DNA from: Nigerium sp.
GTDB lineage: Bacteria > Actinomycetota > Actinomycetes > Propionibacteriales > Propionibacteriaceae
DNA: 64,000 nucleotides
Direction of reading: 5' to 3'
Assembly (NCBI GenBank): GCA_016711325.1
Contig: JADJTH010000001.1
Location: 496,001-560,000 of the forward strand
Part shown: one piece after another, positions 27,665-38,101 of the stretch
How the letters are laid out: each line of letters begins with the position of its first letter
Position numbering within the stretch: the first letter of the stretch is position 1
The notes under the pieces: model-generated
Databases searched by the model: none
What the model was told of the DNA's origin: nothing
What the model saw: only the letters and a program-made list of their open reading frames with translations
Program-made: the position numbers and the translations under genes

Positions 27665-28009
27665 TCAGGCGTGCGCCGCCTCGTAAGCCTGGCGGATCTC
27701 TTCTCTCACGCGGCCGCGATCGGAAACCTCCATGCCGTGCGCGCGCGCCCAGGACCGGATGTCATTGGCCGAACCCGGACCCGAATCGGTACGGCGACGC
27801 GTTCCGGATGAACGCGTGGACTTGCGGCCGCCGGAGCGACGGGCCGCTGCCACCCACTGCGCCAGATCGTCGCGCAGTTTCTGGGAGTTGTCATCGGACA
27901 GATCGATCTCGTACGTCACACCGTCGAGCGCAAAGGTGACCGTCTGGGTCGCCAGAGTGCCGTCCTTGTCGAGATCGTCGGTAAGTTCAATACGAACACG
28001 CTGAGCCAT
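27665..28009 (-). CDS. lsr2: Lsr2 nucleoid-associated protein
   Basis: 114 residues. The N-terminal oligomerisation half begins AQRVRIELTDDLD. A Ser/Arg/Lys-rich linker follows, then the DNA-binding domain WARAHGMEVSDRGRV, whose RGR motif inserts in the AT-rich minor groove. Lsr2 is the actinobacterial H-NS counterpart and silences AT-rich foreign DNA. The ATG at 28009 follows AAAGG. A -10 TAAGGT lies at 28048-28053, giving a leader of about 30 bases. Confidence 0.96.
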   Translation of the reverse strand: MAQRVRIELTDDLDKDGTLATQTVTFALDGVTYEIDLSDDNSQKLRDDLAQWVAAARRSGGRKSTRSSGTRRRTDSGPGSANDIRSWARAHGMEVSDRGRVREEIRQAYEAAHA

Positions 28010-28186
28010 CTAGTGAGCCTTTCGATCAATACGCGGGCCCGACGCCCACCTTAGAAACTTCCTCCACCAAAGAGGACACCGCCAAAACTACACGCCGCAC
28101 CGGCGCACGGCAACGCCCCAAGACCACACTTGCGCTCCTGGCCTTTCTCTCCTCATCCGCATTCGGGCCGTGGCCGGCCCGTACAC

Positions 28187-28224
28187 GTATTTGCGCCCGG
28201 CGGATGACCGCCGGGCGCAAATAC
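28187..28224. terminator. Perfect 17-bp hairpin between the coiled-coil gene and lsr2
   Basis: 17 bases (28187-28203) pair perfectly with 28208-28224 around a 4-base ATGA loop. The stem is GC-rich in the middle with A/T at its base (GTATTTGCG and CGCAAATAC). It lies 55 bases past the stop of the 28279 gene and should end that transcript, possibly in both directions. Confidence 0.65.
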
Positions 28225-28278
28225 GATGGTGCCGATTCGTGACGAAAGACTTCTCGACTCGAGGCTGTGACGAACGGC

Positions 28279-28947
28279 TCAGTTCGCCTGCCGCTGACGC
28301 AACTCACTGAGCAGGGGTGCGGTCAGCCGCTGCAGATCCAAATCGACCACGGTCGGGGCCTGCCCCGCCTCCCACTCTGGGCTGCCGGCAATCGCCCGGC
28401 GACGCGGAAGGGCGAGCACATCGGCGCCTTCGGTGCCGGCGGTGTCCGACTGGCACCGCAACACGCGATTCTCTGCCCACAGTTCGTGCCCCACCGTGCG
28501 CAGGCCGTCGTTCTCGATCCGCAAAGCCTCGTTGTCGCCGCGCAACCGCGACACCTGCAGGCTCGCCTCGCCGAACTTGACCGTGGCCTCGGCCAGCGAC
28601 TGCTTCGTGACGCCCAATTCAGCGCTCAGCGTCGTGACGCGCGCGTGAACGGCGCCCAGGACGCGCCGCTGCGTCGCGTGCAGATCTTGAGTGCGCTTGC
28701 GCTCGTCGGCGCTCGCCTCGACGGCAGCCTGGTGCGCGCGCTCCCGCCACTCACGGAACTCGACCAACGCAGCCCACGTCGCCAGGAAGCCGGCGATCAG
28801 CGCGACCGCGAGCGCCACCCAGGAGAAAGCGGCGATCCACGATGCGGCGGCCATCAGCCCCACCGAGAGGAGGGTGCCCATCACCAGACAGGTCACAAGA
28901 AGAATTCGGCGGCGGCTGCGGGGAGCGGGGAGTGTCTGCTGAGTCAC
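28279..28947 (-). CDS. Unknown two-helix membrane protein with coiled coil
   Basis: 222 residues, family not recognised. Two adjacent membrane helices (about 15-36 and 40-60) are followed by a long Ala/Glu/Arg-rich stretch (65-165). Its heptad-like spacing (LSAELGVTKQSLAEATVKFG, then LRGDNEALRIENDGLR) suggests a cytoplasmic coiled coil. The tail is polar. This layout resembles division or envelope scaffold proteins, but that is only a shape argument. The start is GTG 28947, six bases after a TAAACT box. It lies between lsr2 and the folate operon on the same strand, with a strong hairpin downstream. Confidence 0.65.
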   Translation of the reverse strand: MTQQTLPAPRSRRRILLVTCLVMGTLLSVGLMAAASWIAAFSWVALAVALIAGFLATWAALVEFREWRERAHQAAVEASADERKRTQDLHATQRRVLGAVHARVTTLSAELGVTKQSLAEATVKFGEASLQVSRLRGDNEALRIENDGLRTVGHELWAENRVLRCQSDTAGTEGADVLALPRRRAIAGSPEWEAGQAPTVVDLDLQRLTAPLLSELRQRQAN

Positions 28948-28951
28948 CTCG

Positions 28952-29461
28952 TCAGTTTATCGACCCGTCACCAGAACCGGTGGAGGCATCGCCGTCCGAT
29001 TCGTCGTGTCTTGAAATCCGGCACGCACGCTCCAATGCGCGGCCAGTGGCCATCCAGGCAGCACAGGCGAGCAGCGTCACCCCGGCGTGCAACACCCTTG
29101 TCACCGCCAGCGGCGCCGGCCACGCCTGGGCCGCCATCACCGCGAGTGCGCCATAGCCGCCCAGCAGGATCGCGCCGGCAAGACGGCTCGTCTTGCCCAG
29201 CACCAGTCGGGACACCGCGACCTGCGGATTCAGCGCCCACGGATCGCGTGCGAGCGCACGGCGGGTCGCGCGCGCCGTCCATCCGACTCCGGCCGCGATG
29301 AGCCCCACCCCCGCCCACGACATCCAACTGGGAATGGGGAGCGATCCGCCGTGCTCCTGCCACCACCGCAGCGCCAGCGCCGACACCAGCGCCGTCACGC
29401 AGGACGCCACGACCAGCACCAGGGGTCGTGTGGGAGTGATGGTCGGGCGGGGCGGCGTCAC
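28952..29461 (-). CDS. DUF3180-domain membrane protein
   Basis: 169 residues with four membrane helices arranged as two pairs, and a charged C-terminal tail (ERACRISRHDESDGDAS). DUF3180 proteins follow folK in many actinobacteria (Rv3605c in M. tuberculosis), but their role is unknown. The GTG at 29461 overlaps the folK stop as GTGA. It is the last gene of the ftsH-fol operon. Confidence 0.8.
   Translation of the reverse strand: MTPPRPTITPTRPLVLVVASCVTALVSALALRWWQEHGGSLPIPSWMSWAGVGLIAAGVGWTARATRRALARDPWALNPQVAVSRLVLGKTSRLAGAILLGGYGALAVMAAQAWPAPLAVTRVLHAGVTLLACAAWMATGRALERACRISRHDESDGDASTGSGDGSIN
28954..28959 (-). promoter_or_regulatory. -10 box for leaderless coiled-coil gene transcript
   Basis: TAAACT on the minus strand lies six bases before GTG 28947. 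It overlaps the end of the DUF3180 coding region. Confidence 0.5.
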
Positions 29462-29967
29462 GGGAGTGCGATCATCAGGTCGTCGACGCGCACGATGCTC
29501 GCGGTGTCCAGGTTCGCCACGAGGTCGTGCACCGGGCCGTGCCCGGGAAGGCTCGCGGTTGGATCGGCGTTCAGCCACGGGACCAGCACGAAGCCCCGTT
29601 CGTGCGCCCGCGGGTGGGGCAGCGTCAGCGTCGGGTCGTCGCACGACTCGTCACCGACGACGACCAGGTCGATGTCGATGACGCGCGGCCCCCATCGCTC
29701 GCCGCGGACGCGACCCAGGTCGTGCTCGATCGCCTGCGTGCGCGCCAGCAGGGCGTGCGGACTCAGGGTCGTCTCGCCGAGCGCGACCATGTTGAGGAAG
29801 TCGGGCTGATCCGTCCTGCCCCAGGCCGGGGTGCGGTACACGTCCGACACCGCGGTGAGCCGCACCTGCGGCAGGGCGCCGACCAGCGCCACCGCCCGCG
29901 CGAGTGCCGCGCCCACGTTGCCCTGGTTTCCGCCGAGCGACAGCACGATCAGACGCACGGCGCTCAC
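29458..29967 (-). CDS. folK: 2-amino-4-hydroxy-6-hydroxymethyldihydropteridine pyrophosphokinase
   Basis: 169 residues. LSLGGNQGNVGAAL opens the fold. The PPPK signature appears as WGPRVIDIDLVVVGD, then LTLPHPRAHERGFVLVPW. It transfers pyrophosphate from ATP to the pterin for dihydropteroate synthesis. The GTG at 29967 overlaps the folB stop, and the stop overlaps the DUF3180 GTG. Confidence 0.95.
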   Translation of the reverse strand: MSAVRLIVLSLGGNQGNVGAALARAVALVGALPQVRLTAVSDVYRTPAWGRTDQPDFLNMVALGETTLSPHALLARTQAIEHDLGRVRGERWGPRVIDIDLVVVGDESCDDPTLTLPHPRAHERGFVLVPWLNADPTASLPGHGPVHDLVANLDTASIVRVDDLMIALP

Positions 29968-30338
29968 GGCTCCACCTGCCGCCGCTTCGTACAGGTCACC
30001 GCCACGTCGCCGAACGCCACCGCGATCGGCGCCTGGGGCTTGTGCACCGTCACCGTGGCCTCCTCCACCAGCGGCGACGCCAGGCAGACGTCGGCGAGGC
30101 GTCCGGCCAGCGTCTCGATGAGGTCGACCGGATCCCGCTCGATCGCGGCCACCAGTCCCAGCGCGAGCGCTCCGTAGTCGACGGTGGTGTCCAGGTCGTC
30201 GGCGGTCGAGGTGCGCGCCACCCTCAGCACGGCGTCCGCAACGAAGGTCTGGCCGTCGCGGCGCTCCGACGCGAGCACCCCGTGGAATCCGCGCGCGCTC
30301 ACCCCGCTCAGCGTGATCGTGAGGTGTTGCGCGGTCAC
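29964..30338 (-). CDS. folB: Dihydroneopterin aldolase
   Basis: 124 residues. GVSARGFHGVLASERRDGQ is the pterin-binding N-terminal motif, TVDYGAL and LIETLAGRLAD follow, and the catalytic Lys is in TVHKPQAPI. It converts dihydroneopterin to 6-hydroxymethyldihydropterin. The start is GTG 30338, overlapping the folP stop. Confidence 0.95.
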   Translation of the reverse strand: MTAQHLTITLSGVSARGFHGVLASERRDGQTFVADAVLRVARTSTADDLDTTVDYGALALGLVAAIERDPVDLIETLAGRLADVCLASPLVEEATVTVHKPQAPIAVAFGDVAVTCTKRRQVEP

Positions 30339-31144
30339 CGCTCCCCCAATCGGCCGGCGGTGGCGACGGCGTCGGCGCTGGCGCGCACGTCGTGAACGCG
30401 CACCCCCCACACGCCGCGCGCGGCGAAGTGCCCCGACAGATAGGCGGTCGCGGCGTCCCGCTCATGCGGCGGGCGGGGCGTGCCGCCGGACGCCAGGAGT
30501 GCGCCCAGGAAACGCTTGCGGCTCACGGCCAACAGCAACGGGAAACCCAGTTCTTCGAGGGCGTCCCAGCGGCGCAGGATCGCCCAATTGTGGTCGGCGT
30601 TCTTGGCGAAGCCGATCCCGGGATCGAGCACGAGCCGCTGAGGCGCGATGCCCGCGGCCAGCGCGGCGTCGCGGCGGCGTCCGAGTTCGCCGCACACCTG
30701 GGCGACCACGTCGTCGTAGACGGCCCGCTCGGCCATGGCGCGCGAATGCCCCCGCCAATGCATCGCGATGTAGGACACGCCGCGTTCGGCCACGCAGCCC
30801 AGCATCGCCGGGTCGGCCAGCCCCCCGGAGACGTCGTTCACGCACGTCGCCCCCGCGTCGACCGCGGCCGCGGCGACACCCGCGCGCATGGTGTCGACGC
30901 TCACGGCGACGCCCCGCGCGGTCAACCCCTCGACGACCGGCAGGACGCGACGCAGTTCGGTCGCGGCGTCGACGCGGTCGGCGTCCGGGCGGGTCGACTC
31001 CCCGCCGACGTCGACGATGTCGGCGCCCTGATCGACCAGCGCGAGCCCGCGCGCGACCGCCGCGTCGGCGTCCACCCAGCGCCCGCCGTCGGAGAACGAG
31101 TCCGGGGTCACGTTGAGGACACCCATCACCAGCGTGCGTGCCAC
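30335..31144 (-). CDS. folP: Dihydropteroate synthase
   Basis: 269 residues. Both family signatures are present: VMGVLNVTPDSFSDGG at the N-terminus and DVGGESTRPDADRV. The pABA/pterin site residues include VNDVSGG and the SRKRFLG loop. It joins pterin pyrophosphate to p-aminobenzoate and is the sulfonamide target. The start is GTG 31144, nine bases past the folE stop. Confidence 0.96.
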   Translation of the reverse strand: MARTLVMGVLNVTPDSFSDGGRWVDADAAVARGLALVDQGADIVDVGGESTRPDADRVDAATELRRVLPVVEGLTARGVAVSVDTMRAGVAAAAVDAGATCVNDVSGGLADPAMLGCVAERGVSYIAMHWRGHSRAMAERAVYDDVVAQVCGELGRRRDAALAAGIAPQRLVLDPGIGFAKNADHNWAILRRWDALEELGFPLLLAVSRKRFLGALLASGGTPRPPHERDAATAYLSGHFAARGVWGVRVHDVRASADAVATAGRLGER

Positions 31145-31153
31145 GGCGGCTCC

Positions 31154-31717
31154 CTAACTCAGGATGAGGCTCATCGCCTCGGCTCGGGTCGCCGCATTGA
31201 GCAGCGCGCCGCGGACGGCCGACGTGACCGTCTTGCTGCCGGGCTTGCGGACGCCTCGCATCGTCATGCACTGATGCTCGGCCTCGACGACCACCATCGC
31301 GCCGCGAGGCTCCAGGTGCGCGACGAGTGCGTCGGCGATCTGGCCGGTGAGCCGCTCCTGCACCTGCGGGCGGCGCGCGTACACGTCAGCCAGCCGCGCC
31401 AGCTTGGACAGCCCGGTGATCTTGCCGTCGGCGCTCGGAATGTAGGCGATGTGCGCCACGCCATGGAACGGCAGCAGGTGGTGCTCGCACATCGACCAGA
31501 TCTCGATGTCCTTGACCAGCACCAGCTCGTCGTGGGCGATGTCGAACGTGACACCGAGGTGGTCGGCGGGATCCTGGTCTAGGCCCGCGAACATCTCGGC
31601 GTAGGCGCGCGCGACGCGTTCGGGGGTGTCGCGCAGCCCGTCGCGGTCGGGATCCTCCCCGACCGCGACCAGCACCTCGCGGACGGCGGCCACCAGCCGC
31701 GGGTGATCCACGGCCAT
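31154..31717 (-). CDS. folE: GTP cyclohydrolase I
   Basis: 187 residues. The zinc and catalytic motif is WSMCEHHLLPFHG, with the third ligand Cys in HQCMTMRGVRKPGS. GLSKLARL is the second family signature. It opens the folate pathway. The ATG at 31717 is one base from the ftsH stop, so the fol genes follow ftsH in a single operon, as in M. tuberculosis Rv3610c-Rv3605c. Confidence 0.96.
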   Translation of the reverse strand: MAVDHPRLVAAVREVLVAVGEDPDRDGLRDTPERVARAYAEMFAGLDQDPADHLGVTFDIAHDELVLVKDIEIWSMCEHHLLPFHGVAHIAYIPSADGKITGLSKLARLADVYARRPQVQERLTGQIADALVAHLEPRGAMVVVEAEHQCMTMRGVRKPGSKTVTSAVRGALLNAATRAEAMSLILS

Positions 31718-31718
31718 G

Positions 31719-33896
<2,178 letters not shown>

Positions 33897-33986
33897 TCGA
33901 CTCCCTGTCGTGGGCGAGATGGTGCGCCGCCGAGCGTACCGGACCCCGCCAACCGCGGCCCCACGGGCCGTGCGGCCGGCGTCGCC

Positions 33987-34005
33987 GCCCCCACCAGCAG
34001 GGGGC
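33987..34005 (-). terminator. Candidate weak terminator of hpt
   Basis: GCCCCC (33987-33992) pairs with GGGGGC (34000-34005) a few bases beyond the hpt stop. No T-run follows, so its strength is doubtful. Confidence 0.3.
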
Positions 34006-34017
34006 TTCGATCAGGGA

Positions 34018-34569
34018 TCAGCTGTAGATGTGCGGCTCGAGCGTGCCGACGTCGCGCAGGTTGCGGTAGCGCCCCGCATAGTCGAGCCCGTAGCCGACCA
34101 CGAACTCGTTGGGCAGGTCGAAACCGATGTACTTGGCCTCGACCGCACTCTGCAGAGCGTCCGGCTTGCGGAACATCGTCATGATCTCGAGGCTGGCGGG
34201 CTCCCGGGAGCGCAGGTTCTGGATCAGGTAGGCCAGCGTGAGGCCCGTGTCGATGATGTCCTCGACGACGAGCACGTGGCGTCCTTCGAGGTTGGTGCTG
34301 AGATCCTTCAGGATCCGCACCACGCCCGAACTCTGCGCACCCGAGCCGTAGGAGGAGATCGCCATCCAGTCCATTCTCACGTGACAGGTGAGGTGCCGCG
34401 ACAGGTCGGCCATCACCATGAGGGCGCCGTTCAGGACGCCGACGAGCAGCAGATCCTTGCCTTCGTAGTCGGCGTCGATCTGCGCTGCCAACTCGGCCAG
34501 CCTCGCCTGGATCTCGGCGTCGGTGTGCAAGACCCGGGTGAGATCCCCGTTGATGTGCGCTGCGTCCAC
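34018..34569 (-). CDS. hpt: Hypoxanthine phosphoribosyltransferase
   Basis: 183 residues from GTG 34569. The PRPP loop is VLVVEDIIDTGLTLAYL. The purine site includes the later FDLPNEFVVGYGLDY, and VLNGALMVMADL and SSYGSG are the flexible-loop regions. It salvages hypoxanthine and guanine. A GTG at 34578 is in frame but lies within the TAGGGT -10 region, so the downstream start is preferred. The tilS gene ends upstream and may be co-transcribed. Confidence 0.95.
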   Translation of the reverse strand: MDAAHINGDLTRVLHTDAEIQARLAELAAQIDADYEGKDLLLVGVLNGALMVMADLSRHLTCHVRMDWMAISSYGSGAQSSGVVRILKDLSTNLEGRHVLVVEDIIDTGLTLAYLIQNLRSREPASLEIMTMFRKPDALQSAVEAKYIGFDLPNEFVVGYGLDYAGRYRNLRDVGTLEPHIYS

Positions 34570-34576
34570 AGCCGAC

Positions 34577-34582
34577 ACCCTA
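34577..34582 (-). promoter_or_regulatory. -10 box for leaderless hpt transcript
   Basis: TAGGGT on the minus strand lies seven bases before GTG 34569. Confidence 0.5.
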
Positions 34583-34629
34583 GACCCTGACGGCCTCCGA
34601 GACGGACGCGGCCGACCCGCGACGCGGGG

Positions 34630-35565
34630 TCAGCCAGCAACCAGGTGCAATCGCCCGTCGCGGCGCACCACCCGACCGCCCGGCACGTCGACGCCCTTCT
34701 GGCCGCGCCACCTCGTGACCAGCGTCTCGACGGCGTCCACATGCGCGGTCGCCACGTCGCGGACGCCGGCGCTCCTCAGCCAGTCGAGGATCAGCCTCCG
34801 GCGCAGGCCGGGCGCGAGGCCCTGAAGGTGCATGCACACGCCGTCGAGTTCGGGGTCCGTGTCGCCGGCAAGGGCCGACACCACTGCGGACGCCTCGCCG
34901 AGCAGGGTCGCGGAGCGGGCGAGCGCATCGCGGATCCCGGGGCCGAGCTCGGCCTCCATCACCGGCAGCACGACCTCGCGGACCCGGACGCGCGCGTAAC
35001 GCCGGTCGGCGTTCATCGGGTCGGCCCAGGGTTCCAGCCCGAGTTCGGCGCAGGCCGCGGCGGTCGTCGCGCGGGTCAGCCCGAGCAGCGGGCGCCGCAG
35101 CGCCCCGCGCTCGGCGGGCATGCCCGACAGCGCCCTCAGGCCGGCGCCCCGCGCGAGCCCGAGCAGCACGGTCTCCGCCTGATCGTCGCGGGTGTGCCCG
35201 AGCAGGACGCGCTCGCCGGGGGCGGCGGCGTCCGACAGGGCGCCGTAGCGGGCGTCCCGCGCGGACGCCTCCGGCCCGGCGCCGCGGTCGCCGACGATGA
35301 CGGTGGCGACCGCGGCGTCCATGCCGAAGCCGGCCAGGCGTGCCCGGACGGCGGCGGCGACGGCGTCCGACCCCGCTTGGAGACCGTGATCGACGACGAG
35401 GGCGCGCACCGGCGTCCCCCGGCGGGCCGCGACGTGGTGGGCCGCCCAGGCGAGCGCGAGCGAGTCGGCGCCGCCGGAGCAGGCGACCAGCCAGGGATCG
35501 GCGGCGAGCACGCCCACGGCCTGGACGACCGCGAGGGTGGCCTCGCCGAGCGCGCGCCGGGCCAT
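34630..35565 (-). CDS. tilS: tRNA(Ile)-lysidine synthetase
   Basis: 311 residues. The PP-loop motif is SGGADS at 30-35, followed by VVDHGLQAGS and LLGHTRDDQAETVL. It adds lysine to C34 of the CAU-anticodon tRNA-Ile, changing its identity from Met to Ile, and is normally essential. It is shorter than E. coli TilS (432), as usual in actinobacteria, with the C-terminal substrate-binding domain reduced. The ATG at 35565 overlaps the stop of the zinc protease gene (TGATG). Confidence 0.94.
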   Translation of the reverse strand: MARRALGEATLAVVQAVGVLAADPWLVACSGGADSLALAWAAHHVAARRGTPVRALVVDHGLQAGSDAVAAAVRARLAGFGMDAAVATVIVGDRGAGPEASARDARYGALSDAAAPGERVLLGHTRDDQAETVLLGLARGAGLRALSGMPAERGALRRPLLGLTRATTAAACAELGLEPWADPMNADRRYARVRVREVVLPVMEAELGPGIRDALARSATLLGEASAVVSALAGDTDPELDGVCMHLQGLAPGLRRRLILDWLRSAGVRDVATAHVDAVETLVTRWRGQKGVDVPGGRVVRRDGRLHLVAG

Positions 35566-36557
35566 CAGCCGTGAACGCGCGCGACCCAGCGCGGCGGGTC
35601 GGCGATCTCCTCGGGCGTCGGCAGGCGGGCGGGCGCCTCGTACACGGCGTTGAGCCCGTCGACGCCGACCCGGTCGATGACCGCCCGGCAGAATCGTGCG
35701 CCGTCGCGGTACTGGGCGAGTTTGAGGTCGAGGCTGAGCACCTTGTTGAGCACCGCCGTCCATCCGCCGCGCTGGCGGCGGCGGCGCTCGAAGCGCGCAC
35801 GGATGTCGGTCACGGACGGCACGATCGAGGGACCGACACGGTCCATCATGTCGTCGGCGTACCCCTCGAGCAGACTCATGGCCGCGGTCACCCGGGTGAT
35901 GACGCGTTGCTGGTGCGGCGTGGTCACGAGGTCGAGCAGGCTGCCCGGACGCCTCCTCCCGCGCCCCGGGACGCCCTCGTCGGCGGCGTCGCCGGCGTCC
36001 AGCAACGCCGCCATCTCGGCGATCAGGTGGCCGCGCAGCCAGTGCGCGCGCGCGAACTGCAGCCGATGGGTCTGCTCGTGCAGGCACACCCACAGCCGGA
36101 AGTCGGCGGGCCGGACGCCGAGCTCGCGTTCGACGTGGGCGACGTTGGGGGCAACCAGCAGCAGCGACGGCGTGGCGGAGAACGGCAGGTACTGACCCAG
36201 GATGCGGGTGCCGAGCACCGCGAGGACGCCGCCGAGCTGCGCGCCGTTGACGCGGGCCTCCGCGCGCTCCCAGGCGGTGGCGGGCTCGGACGCGCCGCTC
36301 GCCTCGGCGAGCATCGTCCGCGTCATCTCGACGTTGGCGCGCAGCCAGGCGGGCCGGTCGACCACGAGCATCGGGCCGTCCGCCGTGGCGCCGAGCCCGG
36401 TCACGTCAGCGACCGGACCGACCGAGGCCAGGGACGCCGCGCGCAGCCCGGCCACCACCTCGGCGGCCTCGCCGGCGGTCAGCTCAGGCCCTGGCGGGAT
36501 CAGGCCCGCGCCGACGGCGTCCGCGGTGCGCGCGTCGATCAACGGTGAGCTCGCCAT
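35565..36557 (-). CDS. Zinc-dependent metalloprotease (DUF2342 / F420-biosynthesis-associated family)
   Basis: 330 residues. The zinc motif HEQTH is at 160-164, with a likely third ligand Glu in SLLEGYADDMMD. The family is widespread in actinobacteria (Rv3626c in M. tuberculosis) and is named after genomes that make coenzyme F420. Its substrate is unknown. The ATG at 36557 follows a TAGGCT box by six bases. The gene order dacB, this gene, tilS, hpt matches M. tuberculosis Rv3627c-Rv3624c. Confidence 0.88.
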   Translation of the reverse strand: MASSPLIDARTADAVGAGLIPPGPELTAGEAAEVVAGLRAASLASVGPVADVTGLGATADGPMLVVDRPAWLRANVEMTRTMLAEASGASEPATAWERAEARVNGAQLGGVLAVLGTRILGQYLPFSATPSLLLVAPNVAHVERELGVRPADFRLWVCLHEQTHRLQFARAHWLRGHLIAEMAALLDAGDAADEGVPGRGRRRPGSLLDLVTTPHQQRVITRVTAAMSLLEGYADDMMDRVGPSIVPSVTDIRARFERRRRQRGGWTAVLNKVLSLDLKLAQYRDGARFCRAVIDRVGVDGLNAVYEAPARLPTPEEIADPPRWVARVHG

Positions 36558-36563
36558 GCCGTC

Positions 36564-36569
36564 AGCCTA
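36564..36569 (-). promoter_or_regulatory. -10 box for leaderless zinc-protease/tilS transcript
   Basis: TAGGCT on the minus strand lies six bases before the ATG at 36557. Confidence 0.5.
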
Positions 36570-36586
36570 GTGTCGAGTCGACGGGC

Positions 36587-37987
36587 CTAGCCTCCGACGA
36601 GTGCGGCGGACGCCCCGTCGAGCCATGCGCGCGCGGCCGCCTGCCCGCCGCCCGACGTCATCAGCGCGAAGGCGAGCGGGTGGCCGTCGTCGGTGACCGC
36701 GTAGCCGGCGAGGGTGTTGACGCCGCGGATCGTCCCGGTCTTCGCCCGGACGATCCCGCGGCCGGACGCGGCCTCCGGCGCCTCGAAGCGGTCGTGCAGG
36801 GTGCCGGTCACGCCCGCGACGGGCAGGCCGAGCGCCACCGCGCGCAGCGCGGGCTCGTCCAGCGAGCGCCGCACGGCACCGACGAGCGCGTCGGCGGTCA
36901 CCTGGTTGGCGGTCGCGATCCCGTTGCCGTCGGCCACGGCCATGCCGTCGCCCCACAGCCCGAGCCTGATCAGTTCCTCCTGCAGCACCCGGGCCGCGCC
37001 GGTGGGCGTCGCAGCGACTCCCCGGGCGAGCGCGACCTGCCACGCAAGCGTCTCGGCGGCATCGTTGTCGGAGTCGGCGAGGGTGCGCTCGACGATCCCG
37101 GAGACCGGCAGCGACTCGACCCGGCCCACCTCGATGGCGCCGGGCACCGCCTCCTCGCCGCGTTCAGCGTCGGGGCTACCCAGGGCCGGCGCCGCACCCT
37201 CCTCGATGCGGGTGACCGCGATGCCGGCGTCCGTCAGCTGTTCTGCGAAGCGCCCGGCGGCGAACCGGGCCGGGTCGGGGTCGCGCACGAAGGAGCCCTC
37301 CGCGAGCCGCGGGCGGGCGTGATCGACCGTGAGCGCGGTGATCGGCGCGACCGACGTCGCGAAGATGTCCGGCCAGGCCGGGTTCCAGGCCGGTCCGCCG
37401 AACAGCGACGCGTCGTAGCGCAGCGCGACCTTGTCGATGCCGTGCGTGGCGAGCGCGGACGCCGTGACCCGGGCCAGGTCGTGCAGCGTCGCCCGCCCGG
37501 GCGCCTGGTCGGATGCGTCCGTGGCCAGCAAGGGGTCTCCCCCGCCGACCAGGGTGAGCGTGCCGCCGTCCCAGACCGTGCGGGTCGCGAAGCGGTGCGA
37601 GGGGCCGAGCACGTCGAGCGCGACCAGGCCGGTGAGCACCTTGAGGCTGGACGCCGGCGTCCGCACGCCGGCGCCGCTGCGGTAGACCTCGGCACCGGTC
37701 GAGGCGTCCACCACCAGGGCGACGATGCCACCGGCCCCGTCGCGCGGCACGGCTTCGAGGCGCGCCACGAGCGCCGCGGTATCCAGGGGCGTCGTCGGCG
37801 CGACCAGCGTCGGCAGCACCGGCGCGGGTCTGTCGGCGACTGCGCGTGAGTCGAGGCGTCCGGCACCGACGCGCGGGTCATCGGCGAGTTGCGGGCCGAC
37901 CAGGACATGCAGGATCAGGGCGAGCGTGATCACGGCGACGGCGGCGATCCACACGGCGGCGGTCGCGCTCGAGCGGCGTGTCGTCAC
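36587..37987 (-). CDS. dacB: D-alanyl-D-alanine carboxypeptidase/endopeptidase (PBP4 family)
   Basis: 466 residues. The start is GTG 37987 with AGGAGGG ideally placed. One N-terminal membrane helix (VWIAAVAVITLALIL) anchors it. Penicillin-binding motifs occur in order: SSLK (SxxK) in TPASSLKVL, SDN in LADSDNDAAE, and KTG in VRAKTGTI. A large insert between SxxK and SDN is typical of class C PBPs. It trims or cleaves peptidoglycan peptides outside the membrane. Divergent from ppa, as Rv3627c is from Rv3628. Confidence 0.92.
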   Translation of the reverse strand: MTTRRSSATAAVWIAAVAVITLALILHVLVGPQLADDPRVGAGRLDSRAVADRPAPVLPTLVAPTTPLDTAALVARLEAVPRDGAGGIVALVVDASTGAEVYRSGAGVRTPASSLKVLTGLVALDVLGPSHRFATRTVWDGGTLTLVGGGDPLLATDASDQAPGRATLHDLARVTASALATHGIDKVALRYDASLFGGPAWNPAWPDIFATSVAPITALTVDHARPRLAEGSFVRDPDPARFAAGRFAEQLTDAGIAVTRIEEGAAPALGSPDAERGEEAVPGAIEVGRVESLPVSGIVERTLADSDNDAAETLAWQVALARGVAATPTGAARVLQEELIRLGLWGDGMAVADGNGIATANQVTADALVGAVRRSLDEPALRAVALGLPVAGVTGTLHDRFEAPEAASGRGIVRAKTGTIRGVNTLAGYAVTDDGHPLAFALMTSGGGQAAARAWLDGASAALVGG

Positions 37988-38101
37988 GGTTCCCTCCTGA
38001 TCGCACCCGGTAGCGGCGCCCCCCATCATCGCCCATAGGCGCGCGCCGGGCACACGCGCTAGCCTGGTGCCGACGCTGCATACACCGACGTTAGGACAGC
38101 C

